Below are positions 21,582 through 30,498 of a stretch of DNA of 64,000 nt, piece after piece (position 1 is the first letter of the stretch; each line of letters begins with the position of its first letter). Source of the stretch: Setomelanomma holmii (lineage: Eukaryota > Ascomycota > Dothideomycetes > Pleosporales > Phaeosphaeriaceae); contig ML978179.1 in assembly GCA_010015745.1 (NCBI GenBank), positions 248,001-312,000 of the forward strand, read 5' to 3'. Both the position numbers and the translations under genes were made by a program. The notes beneath the pieces were generated by a model, which saw nothing but the letters and a program-made list of their open reading frames with translations, was not told the origin of the DNA and did not search any database.

Positions 21582-24500
21582 TTAATAAGGCACCTTCCCA
21601 ACCCCATGCACCTTCTCGTCCTCCAAATCCCCATCATCATCATCAACCAGACTATCCAAGAAGCCAGAGAAATCAGGCTTCTTGCCTTGTACCTCGCTTC
21701 CTCTATGTCTTCGATCGCCGCTCCGGCCCCTGCTCTTGACGCTCCTGCTTTTCTTCGCTAGTCCGCCATTGGGTGCAGTCTTCGGTCGCGCGAAATCTTG
21801 GGTATCGGTCTGGCCTGTGGGAGAAGTCGACTTGTCGCGCAGGCTATCTGGGATTGGCGGTACAGGAGGAACCCCGTCCATGGCGTATGCGTTGTCGCGA
21901 GCAACCTGCGCATTAGTCGATCTTGGCGAAGGAGGGCTCGCCAAAGAGTTCGCAGTTTGCGGTCGAGGAGTGAGAGTTGCTGCGGGCGTCGATGAGCCAT
22001 CACCATTCGATGAGCTCAGGTTTGAAGCATCAAGGTTTTGCGAGCGATCCGCAGTGAGGAAGGATGAATCAGAAAGCGAGTGCACGCTGACCATTGAATC
22101 GGAGGCCGAAGAGTTGCGGTCATTCGACGTTCGGTATCGCTGGGAAGGCGCACGCAGCGAATAGCTTGTCCTCGGAGCGTGAGGACCAGAGTTAGATAGC
22201 GCACGCTTCAGATCGTCGACTCGCATCGTACTACGTTGCGAGGAGCTGCTGCCAGGTGTGCGGCTAGGACTACGGTTGGCATGTGGAGAGCCAAATCGGC
22301 CCACCAACCCATACGCGGCCGAAGGTGGTCTACTATGAGCACGTCTTGGGCTTGGTACTGGTGAGTTGTTGGCACTGTCGAGATTGCCGTTGGGGATGTT
22401 GACGCCCAACAGATTGTTCTTCTGTGTTCCGGTGTACTGTGTGCCCGACCGCGAACCCGTCATAGAAGCAGATGACGAATCTTTAGTGTTGGTGGCCAAG
22501 CAGACATCGCGAGTCCAATCAGCCAATAGCTCCTCTCTGATCTTGAATGGTAGCTCCGGGGGTGGTTTGACGTGGACGGGTTGATGGATGGCAGGGATTG
22601 AGCTGGACATTGACATCGATCGGCCTGGCGAGGAAGGCGGAGACGAGGGAGGAGAGTAGAGCGAGGACGAATAACCTTCAGCAATCTTCTCCACAAGTGC
22701 TTCTCTGTTGTCGAAAGGATTGAGGGCTTCCGATTGGACTACTTCGCTTGGGAGGCGAACCGGATTGGCATGAGGTGTCGCAATGCGATCAGCGGGGGCA
22801 GGTGGGACGCGGATGCTCTTGACCCATAGGCCCTTGTTGCTTCTCCTTGAGATCTCGTTATGTATTGTGCGACCCACAGAAGAGACCTCAAAGTCTAATG
22901 CAATACTCAGGGCCCAGAAGTAACCGTGCACAAGGCTGCCAACTCGCAATTTCGTCCCAGGATCCGCGATAGCCGCGATATCCTCTTGCAGTCGCATGAT
23001 CATTGGCAGGCCACTTCTGGCGGCGTTTACTCCGAGCCTGTTGACCAAGGTCGTAAGGAGTAGATGAAGAAGCAGATAGTCCTCTTCAGAATCGACATAG
23101 CAGAGTGCATTCTCGTAGACAGCGAGGTGGAGTAGCGGGAGGAAAGTGTCCTTTCCTTTGCCAGGCCTCGCCTTCCTTTCCCTTTGCGATGCATTCGATA
23201 CGGCACGTCGTGCGACGCTCTTGTCATTCTCCTTCTCCTTCTTGCGATAATTCTCCACGATCTTCAAGTCCTGTTTCTTCTTCTCCAAATTAAGCCAAGT
23301 GACCAGCGCATCCACGTAAGCTTTTCGAACCTTTCCACTAGGATCGCGTAGCAGCCACTGTGTGCCTTCCCAAACGCTCACGCCGACGGTACTTCTCGAA
23401 ACTGAAGCTGAAGAACCGTCTGGTCGTCGCTTGTTCGCTTCCTGGATAATGGCCTTCACGGCCACGAGTGCCGTCACTCGAGCAGTCTCGAAGGAAAAGA
23501 AACGGTCCACGTAAGTCTTCTCCTGGAGGCTCGCCGAGTCTGCTACAGCATCGATGGTGCCCGTGGGGTTCTCAATTGCCTCTGCGGTGGAAGAAATGCT
23601 GGACATGCGCGATGGCTTGAGGCGAGCAAGAATGGCTTCGACCATGTCTGATATCTGATCCGTGTAGTACACATGCGTAGCCAAGTCGGCCATTGATTTT
23701 TGCACGACTTCAAGGAGCTTAAATCGAGCCTGCGAAGGTTCCTTGACGACCTCCATGACCACACCAGACAGATTCTTTGATCCCTGGGCTGTCAAGTCCT
23801 TCTCTGAATGCACCGATGTCGTCTGTTGATGATGGGGTAATATCGAGGATCCTGGTCCGCCAAGCTGTAGGAGTAGCAATGTGTGAGAAATAAAGCCGAC
23901 TAAAACATCCATCACGCTTAGCCCAACAAAGACGATTGTGGAGGCTAGGAGATAGTCGATAATCGTGGCCAGGACCAACTGTCGTTCAAGGTCGTCCTCC
24001 ATTATTGGACTGCGCACGAGTGTCTCCACTGCGCCCACCAGAATGGCATAACGATCCTGCACTGGCGCCCACCCACAGATCATGGCCATGAGCGTGGTGG
24101 CCCAATTTCCACTTTGGTTTGTCAGGTTTTGTGAGCTCTTTACATGGTTGCCAATGAATTTCAGCACTGCGGATGTCGCGAGTCGCAGCTGTCCGCGATT
24201 GACGCCCTGGAAGATATTGCGCAACGCCTCGAGTGCAAGCACACCGACCTCCTCTTCTGCAAGCCTGTCCGCGTCTTCTGTCGTTCCAGACGCCGCTATC
24301 GGATCGCCACCCTCGTCTTCGTCTGTCCGTGCTGTCGACACGCTCTGCCGCCTGCGCAATGCCAGCTCCTTCTCATGCTCGTCCTTCACGCTCTCCCGAT
24401 GCTCCAGCCGCTTGAGGTATGCGCCGCTCTCCGAGTGCACGTTGAGAAGCACGACGGGTATGATGACGGCCAATTGGCGGCCCGTCTCCGATCCGAGCGA

Positions 24501-25070
24501 CTCCGACGATGCGACTGCCTTGAGTGCCTGCAGCCCCGCCTTGCGATATCTGATTGCGACGGGCCAGCTCACCGGCGCCTTTGCGGTTTTTGGTGTCTCT
24601 CTCGAGGCCAATTGCGCATACAGCTGCACAATCTCCTCATAGCGCTTGATGTAGTCCTGGTCAGCGGCGAGCACAGCGGGGTCTTGGTGGGCGCATAGTG
24701 ACTCGAAGGTCGGCACCGATTCTTCGACCATAGTCACATCGTTCGAGTTGAGGATGGTCCGGAGAATGCGTAATACAGCGCCGGCGTAGAGGGGCAGGTC
24801 GCGCGGGCATTTCTCGATGAGGGCCTTGACTATCTGCAGCGTGACCTGCACGTTCCCGGTGCTTCCTTTCCACACATCCTTGGTCGCCCGCTTGTCCAGG
24901 AAGTCGCCGACCTTCTGCAACTTGCTGCGCCGCGTGCTCGCATAGTACAGCAGGTAGCTCAATTCACTCGAGTTTGCCTTTACGTCGGTATTGTTTTTCT
25001 GGAATTTGGGGTAGCACTTGAGGACCAGGACCTGGTGCTTCGGGCGACACGCCTGCCGCACGGCGTTCAT
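21582..25070 (-). CDS. EFR3: EFR3 homologue, PI4-kinase plasma-membrane scaffold
   Basis: Single exon, 1162 residues. EFR3 is a palmitoylated or basic-patch-anchored rod of HEAT/ARM-like helices. With Ypp1/TTC7 it recruits the PI4-kinase Stt4/PI4KA to the plasma membrane to make PI4P. The N-terminus is diagnostic: a Cys-rich start (MNAVRQACRPKHQVLVLKCYP), then an SSELSYLLYYASTRRSKLQKVG stretch and the KGSTGNVQVTLQIVKALIEKCP helices. About 800 residues of helical repeats follow. The C-terminal ~330 residues are Ser/Pro-rich and disordered, as in fungal EFR3, ending in a short acidic tail. Length is normal for filamentous fungi. The ATG is followed directly by the conserved N-terminus, so the start is secure. 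Confidence 0.92.
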   Translation of the reverse strand: MNAVRQACRPKHQVLVLKCYPKFQKNNTDVKANSSELSYLLYYASTRRSKLQKVGDFLDKRATKDVWKGSTGNVQVTLQIVKALIEKCPRDLPLYAGAVLRILRTILNSNDVTMVEESVPTFESLCAHQDPAVLAADQDYIKRYEEIVQLYAQLASRETPKTAKAPVSWPVAIRYRKAGLQALKAVASSESLGSETGRQLAVIIPVVLLNVHSESGAYLKRLEHRESVKDEHEKELALRRRQSVSTARTDEDEGGDPIAASGTTEDADRLAEEEVGVLALEALRNIFQGVNRGQLRLATSAVLKFIGNHVKSSQNLTNQSGNWATTLMAMICGWAPVQDRYAILVGAVETLVRSPIMEDDLERQLVLATIIDYLLASTIVFVGLSVMDVLVGFISHTLLLLQLGGPGSSILPHHQQTTSVHSEKDLTAQGSKNLSGVVMEVVKEPSQARFKLLEVVQKSMADLATHVYYTDQISDMVEAILARLKPSRMSSISSTAEAIENPTGTIDAVADSASLQEKTYVDRFFSFETARVTALVAVKAIIQEANKRRPDGSSASVSRSTVGVSVWEGTQWLLRDPSGKVRKAYVDALVTWLNLEKKKQDLKIVENYRKKEKENDKSVARRAVSNASQRERKARPGKGKDTFLPLLHLAVYENALCYVDSEEDYLLLHLLLTTLVNRLGVNAARSGLPMIMRLQEDIAAIADPGTKLRVGSLVHGYFWALSIALDFEVSSVGRTIHNEISRRSNKGLWVKSIRVPPAPADRIATPHANPVRLPSEVVQSEALNPFDNREALVEKIAEGYSSSLYSPPSSPPSSPGRSMSMSSSIPAIHQPVHVKPPPELPFKIREELLADWTRDVCLATNTKDSSSASMTGSRSGTQYTGTQKNNLLGVNIPNGNLDSANNSPVPSPRRAHSRPPSAAYGLVGRFGSPHANRSPSRTPGSSSSQRSTMRVDDLKRALSNSGPHAPRTSYSLRAPSQRYRTSNDRNSSASDSMVSVHSLSDSSFLTADRSQNLDASNLSSSNGDGSSTPAATLTPRPQTANSLASPPSPRSTNAQVARDNAYAMDGVPPVPPIPDSLRDKSTSPTGQTDTQDFARPKTAPNGGLAKKSRSVKSRGRSGDRRHRGSEVQGKKPDFSGFLDSLVDDDDGDLEDEKVHGVGKVPY

Positions 25071-25757
25071 CGAGTCTCAATGGCGCGTGTCGAGGTTGAG
25101 GTCGTGTGGTTGCGAGTAAGCGGGAGGCAGCAGTTGTGACACTGGCGAACAGCGACGGAGGGTGAGTATGAGGATACTGGAGGGGTGACGGAATGGCGTG
25201 ACGAATTATGGCAGCCGCATTATCTGAAAGTGATATGCGCACGATGTGCAGAGGTGCGCACACTTCACGGTGAGGCAGAGAGCAATAGCAGATGAGATGT
25301 TTAGATGTAAATCTGTCCAACAAATGTGGTCGCTGCCCGACGTTTCCGTTAGCCCTACCGGTAATGCGTACGCCAAGACAATGACGAACAACGAAACCGA
25401 AACCTTCAACCATTGGTGAAACGCCGCGCATGTTCTTCGCAAACATTCATCTACCTAGGCTTAGGCGCCGTATACTGTATACGAGCGTGTATATCGTGAC
25501 CGTGGTCGTTCAGAAATCCGCGTCCCGGTGACAGCATACCACGCGCTTTATATACAAAGTTGTTTTGCTGCAACATTCGTACTGGATTGGCTCTATTCAG
25601 TGGGCCCAGAGGACCTTGAGCCTGCAGAATCCTCAATTGTTCCCGTTTTAGTCAGGCGAAGGGGACTTTTGCGCAGTGTGCCAGTCTCGGTCAACGTCGG
25701 CGATATTGCTGCAGGCATTTCACTCTTCTCCGCTCGCTTCCTTTGAGCCTTGTCCAT
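25071..25757. other. intergenic, left edge of the accessory island
   Basis: 5' flank of EFR3. No gene or repeat recognised. Confidence 0.4.
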
Positions 25758-26780
25758 CTATTTAGGGACTGTTGAGTCTCTTAGTCTTCGAGTGTCAGAC
25801 TTAGACTCAGTGGGCAAGTACCGGCTTGGGGAGGTAGGTGATGCGTCCCACTTGCGATTCGAATAGTCCCTTTCGCTTCTACCCGCACCTGGATATCGTT
25901 CAGGATGTTCCCCCTTAGATAGTTTCTGTCGTAGTGCTATGGTCCCTTTCGCGATGAACGCCTCGACAGAGGACTTGACCTTGGACAACCGCCTCGTGTA
26001 GTTGGCAGGATTGAGATCGAAGCTGCTCGTTTTGGCGACGACAAATTGCAGCTTCCTCCCATCTGCTACAGGCTCGATAGACCATATCGAGCCTTCCGGC
26101 ATTGACTTGAAGATAAAGTCTGGTCGCACGTGTGGAAAGTGTTCCTGAATCCACTGTAGTGCTTTGAGTTCCTCGGGCTCGAGCCTCTCTTCTCTCGACC
26201 GTTTCTTACGATTTATGGGAACGCCGAATTCCACAGGGCAGCCGGCGTGAACGAATTGGTAAGCTTTATCGATCATGAGCTTAAAGTGGGTAACGTTCTG
26301 CGCTAAGCCAAGTGGGATGGTTCTCAATGCACCCATTCCTTTGCCTTTGGAGGGGTCTGGTCAATTCCATGTTGTTGACCCAGCCTCAAGTATCCCGAAC
26401 TTCTGTGGTTTATGATTTCCTCCATAAGTTTCTCAATCGATTTCCGTTGACTTTTTTGGTATTTCGCTTGCGAGGTACAGGGTTTGTCCAGGTCTGATGT
26501 GTTTGTCGTAGACGTCTTGCAGTCATATATCCTCTGCTAACTTTGTCGTGCCATCGTATCCACCGATCAAGTCAACCTTGTGTGATGAAGCTTCGGGGTT
26601 CTCGACATGATAGAGGTTGAACGGAAGGATGTTGTGCTGGCCTAGGGCCGTTTTTGCTCTAGCCGTCTTGTATAGCACCAGACAGCGTCGCGGCGTGCCG
26701 CAAAAAGGATGGCCGACTGCCAACTGTGTTGGCAGATGCTGTCTGCAATTGGGCTGACATAGCGACTGTAACATTCGCAA
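25758..26780 (-). pseudogene. reading frame interrupted by three TGA codons, IF3-like at best
   Basis: The 193-codon frame 26336..25758 is intact. Upstream, the very same frame continues to about 26780 with protein-like sequence, broken only by three TGA codons. They precede LQDVYDKHIRPGQTLYLASE, ETYGGNHKPQKFGILEAG and PDPSKGKGMGALRT respectively. I see no intron of normal size that would remove them. The C-terminal part (VTHFKLMIDKAYQFVHAGCPVEF) vaguely resembles the C-domain of translation initiation factor IF3 (a helix ending in a KG/AG-x-P-V turn), but I would not name it. The stops could be CGA-to-TGA or TGG-to-TGA changes. The 5' end is undefined and runs towards a secreted-protein relic on the other strand. 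Confidence 0.5.
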
Positions 26781-26819
26781 TTACACTCGAATCGGCGACT
26801 GAAGCAGCGACCGGAATTC

Positions 26820-27224
26820 GACCGTCGGTATGCGGTTGTGAGGTGGCATTGACTTTCAAGGCACATGTCACTGGTATCCTCGGAATACGGATTGCATCCG
26901 ATTCACCGATTCTGGGATTCTCAATTCGATTGGCCTAGATTTGGGAAGTTTCTGCCAGATTTACGACAACTCGGAATGCGATAAAAGTGGTAACCTCTTC
27001 AAAGTCGGGGAAAATCGGTATCAAGAGTAAGTATGCCTAGAGACTGAGGTTGAAAGAAGTGCGCGCTAACATATGTCCATAGCTTTATCTCATGTCTAGG
27101 TTCCGGTGAAATGCAAAACCTCCTCGCGTCGAAGGAGCTGACATACTGGATGAGTGTCAAGTGCTACGACACGAAAGACAAGCTGCATCCTTTGTCTGGG
27201 TTAGCCGTCGGTGGCGGACCGTGA
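26820..27224 (+). pseudogene. relic of the small secreted cysteine-rich family (copy 0)
   Basis: Matches the family clustered at 33-40 kb. It has a VCGCEVA stretch, then after a one-base frame change DFQGTCHWYPRNTDC, SIGLDLGSFCQIYDNSEC, a phase-2 intron (27027..27082, GTAAGT...CATAG with a GCTAAC branch site) and FISCLGS ... MSVKCYD before a TGA. Cys spacing, the Ser-Ile-Gly block and intron phase equal the intact copies. No signal peptide is visible in frame upstream, and a frameshift lies after the first Cys pair, so I call it a pseudogene. It lies about 6 kb away from the other copies. Confidence 0.6.
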
Positions 27225-27774
27225 AGGTCTTGCGCCAATGTCGTAATGGTATTGAGCCTTGTTTATGCGGCTGAATACGGACTAGATCGAGCTTCCTGGA
27301 ATTTTCTTGATTTTCTCAGCATAATGACTTATTGATCCTGATTTGGCAAGGCGTTGCACACAATGTGGCTGCGACATTGAAACTGACACCATCTCGTGAA
27401 GCATGGCAACGTGCTTGAACTGACACCATCAATACCAGGGTGGAATTTATTGAAAGGCTACTCTTCTCGAATGTTCTAGGTACATTGACATTTGTTAGCA
27501 ACTGAAGGCATTCAGTGATGTTGTTATGAAGTCATGCAAATCTATAAGTTCCATGCTATTCTACGAGGTTCTATAAGCCGAAGTATCGCTGAAGTGTCGC
27601 CAAAGTGTCCAATTATCATAGGTAGGCTTACAATCTGATAGCCAGTTGTGGCGATTCCTTGTAGATAATTATCTTCCCGTAGCTTCTATGTGGCAAATAT
27701 CTGGCATATAAAGTCATCTGCATCCCCGTCCCTCTAATGAAATCAAGTTATAAAATATATGTATGAAGGAAGTT
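27225..27774. other. AT-richer intergenic stretch
   Basis: Contains only short direct repeats, such as a 13-base AACTGACACCATC word near 27380 and 27418. No gene recognised. Confidence 0.35.
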
Positions 27775-28018
27775 TTAATCAATGCTCAGCTGAGCCATAC
27801 GACCAGACGGAAGACCGAGACAAACCATATTCTTGCGTACTGCTGAGCAGCTTGGTCGATAATTAGGCGGCAGCCATAGAAAGCGTTGCTGGTTGCGCAA
27901 TATCCATTGGCCCTGCATTAGGATGTGGGAGGACTGTGTCTGCTGCCAAGGAGGTGATGGTACAGCTGAGGGTAAAGACAAAGAGGTGTTGCCTGCATTA
28001 GTGTGGAGGACTTGCCAG

Positions 28019-28321
28019 TCTGGCGAGAAGGCCACCGCCGTGACAATCGAGGAATGACCCTCCAGCGTGCTGCGACACGTCCCTGTCGCCGCCTCCCACA
28101 GCCGTACTGTGTTGTCGTAGGATGCCGACGCGACCAGCTGCCCGTCTGGCGAGAAGGCCACCGCCATGACCCTTGAGGAATGGCCCTCCAGCGTGCCGCA
28201 ACACGTCCCTGTTGCCGCCTCCCACAGCCGTACTGTCTTGTCGTAAGATGCCGACGCGACCAGCTGCCCGTCTGGCGAGAAGGCCACCGCCGTGACATAG
28301 GCGGAATGGCCCTCCAGCGTG
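28019..28321 (-). repeat. 126-bp tandem WD40-coding repeats
   Basis: Two complete near-identical units (28058..28183 and 28184..28309) plus partial units at each side, each coding one 42-residue WD40 blade (LEGHS..V.AVAFSPDGQLVASASYD.TVRLWEAATGTC). Period is exactly 126 bp. Differences fall mainly at a few codons after EGHS and in the Asp-Lys/Asn-Thr turn. High DNA identity between blades is typical of the recombining recognition arrays of this gene class. Confidence 0.9.
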
Positions 28322-29134
28322 CTGCGACAGGCGTCCCAGTCTACTTCTTTCATAGACAGCATGTTAACCCTCTCTGGCACTTGGTCCGCAAAAGTTTGTC
28401 GTATCAGACTCCGCTCTGGTGCAAACACGAGTGCGGAGCAATATATTTGCAGCGGCGCATCTGCGAGGATAGACTAGAACCGGAGCACAAACCGCTTTGC
28501 GTCGTGTAAAAAGCTTTGAACAATGCTTGCAGACGGCTATCCTGCATGTTAGCACAGCACTGAGACAAATTGAGTATAGAACCTACGCCTGCAAGTGTCT
28601 GGAGGCTATCAAGCAGATGAACGCATCTGCTTGACTCTCTCATGAAGCTCATGGCTTCAAGCCAGTGGAGAAGGTGCTCCTGAAGGAATTGGTGCGTCGT
28701 ATCTCCGTTGACTATATGCTGCTTACTCTGTATAAGATGACTAGTCCAGTAGCGGCAAGCATACTGCAGTTTGGGCGGCAGGCTGCTGGCCATTATCTCC
28801 TCATCTATCTCGCTTCTCAGCGTCCCGGGCTTCGAGAGACTGCGAATGTCCTGCCGAAGACCGCTGGGCGCAGACATGAGCGCAAGGCAGCGAGACGCCA
28901 GCTTCTCGTGTGTGCTCCTCTCGTCTACCCAGAAGCTGTCGTTGCCGCATCTCTTTTTGTCGAGCAGGAAGTCGCGGAACGAGGGGTGGTGCACACGAAG
29001 CGGTTGGGTCAGGTCTTCTGGGATGTTCAGAATAGCATGCAGATCCTCAAGTGTCTGGCTGACGTCTTCCTCTGCAACGTCGAGCAGTGCAATTAAGCAC
29101 CTCGCAGACAATGGAGAGAGCAATACCACGATGC

Positions 29135-29612
29135 TGTTGAAGGCCTGTACAGAAGGGTATCTGTGTTGGGTCTAGCGGTTGGTTCTCGGGGATAGAGCAA
29201 GGGACTTGTGGATGGACGGTTGGAGTTCAATACTAAGACAGTACGATGGTGCGTCTGAAAAGAGTATTGGGTTTCGTGAGAACAATGATTGATTGCTAAT
29301 ACGAAGTTGAACACGATGGTCTATAGGAGGCCATCGTCTATGTCTATATACCAGAACTTTCCTAAAGATCCCAGAGTGTCCCAGACGTCTCATGAGTCTG
29401 GGACGCCTGGAGCGTTATGGGACTTGTGGGAGTGTGGGGGTTGTCCCAGTAGTCCCAGGCGTGGAGTCGGCGTTTCGGCGTCACGGGATCTGTGGGACGC
29501 TGGGCCTTGGCGCACAGCCCACCTGAGCTCAGTTGTTCTTTGTGGAACGACAGCCTGTCGATTCCTCATAACCCGCCTTACGCTCCCCCCCTCTGGTCAG
29601 TAGATCGTAACA
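29135..29612 (+). mobile_element. solo LTR (478 bp) with 5-bp target duplication
   Basis: The element begins TGTTGAAGG and ends CGTAACA (TG...CA with TGTT/AACA inverted ends). It is flanked on both sides by GATGC (29130-29134 and 29613-29617). Removing it with one GATGC copy brings the NACHT-WD40 frame back in register between the Ser-Ile and Val-Val codons, which proves an insertion rather than an intron. A TATA-like CTATATA lies near 29340. No coding region is present, so this is the product of LTR-LTR recombination. Orientation is not certain. Confidence 0.85.
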
Positions 29613-30203
29613 GATGCTTCCAACGACATACCTTAGCATGTCACAATGCTCTTCTCTCTCTTCGTCTGTGTACTCTGCAGGGAGTGAGCTTCTGAGTACA
29701 GTCACATATATTTCGTTAAGATGCTCCTCTGGCGCGGCTACAGTGTTGCTGTTGGTGCTAAGAATCGTGTCGAGCCTCTTAGCTGCAAACCGCTTTCCGT
29801 CGCGGACGAAGCGACAGGCAGTGGCAGCCCAGAAAAACAGGCCGCTTGCACTCTGCACTAGCTGCATAATGATCTCTGCGCCAGGCCAGCCAGCGCGCAG
29901 ATAGCGTTCTTGCCGGATGGACTGAAGCGTGTCTTCCAAGAAAAGCCCTATGTCGTGGTCGACAATCGACGGCGAGATGTTGTGCAGCGCCACGTCTCTG
30001 TGCTCTGTCTCCGCTACTTGCCTAAACTCGTGCCGGATCGGCACTTCTGGCCTGCTCGTCAGGAACACCCGCAGCCGGGCGCCTGTCAGCAACGACGGCC
30101 AGCAGCTGCACATCATTACCAACCACTTGCTACGAATGGTTAGAGCGCGCAGCCACAGGCTCGACAGACACAGATGCTGACTTGCCTGGCAAGGATAAAA
30201 CAC

Positions 30204-30498
30204 ACTCGCTTATTATTATCAGTACGACTAGGGGTCCTTGCAAGATCTTCTTCGAGGTACCAACCAGGGTGGTAATGTCGAGTGATGTCGCATATTACGA
30301 CAGCACTATGGCTAATAGAAGCTATATAGCAATTTTATCAGATTCTAGATGCTAGACTCTCCCAATCTTAGACAATAAAATAGTCGATAAAATTAACTGT
30401 AGTGCTGTACTTCACAGAGTATCTTTGCTATAGAAAATAAGCTTCTCCGTAAACAGGCGCGAAGGCGACAACGTGGTTGTAAATTTGTAGTTGCTATA
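30204..30498. other. AT-rich decayed stretch
   Basis: Between the truncated NACHT-WD40 gene and the Fot1-like element. Rich in TA and many stop codons in all frames, probably mutated remnant sequence. No gene. Confidence 0.4.

Larger units (their letters stand above)
27775..30203 (-). pseudogene. NACHT-WD40 (NLR-like) pseudogene split by a solo LTR
   Basis: Fungal NLR-like self-recognition genes encode an NTPase plus WD40 sensor repeats. In order on the minus strand are: an NTPase remnant with the LRVFLTSRPEVPIR sensor motif; LEDTLQSIRQER and the SGLFFWAATACRF block; the helical/winged-helix region ending MLRYVVGSI. A solo LTR (29135..29612) follows. After it the same frame resumes as VVLLSPLSARCLIALLDV, then FRDFLLDKKRC and LQTLAG. 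A 1-base frameshift occurs in a T-run near 28514, and a TAG precedes SILADAPLQIYCSALVFAPE. Three WD40 repeats and a normal C-terminus (LWLPPNYRPSC ... LGLPSGRM) end it. The P-loop half is missing. More stops and a frame change lie near 30100-30150. Confidence 0.8.

Noticed and set aside
29529..29640. A ~500-nt GTATGT...CAACAG intron in the NACHT-WD40 gene
   Set aside because: A phase-compatible splice can be drawn, but the TG...CA ends, GATGC duplication and exact frame repair explain the segment better as a solo LTR.
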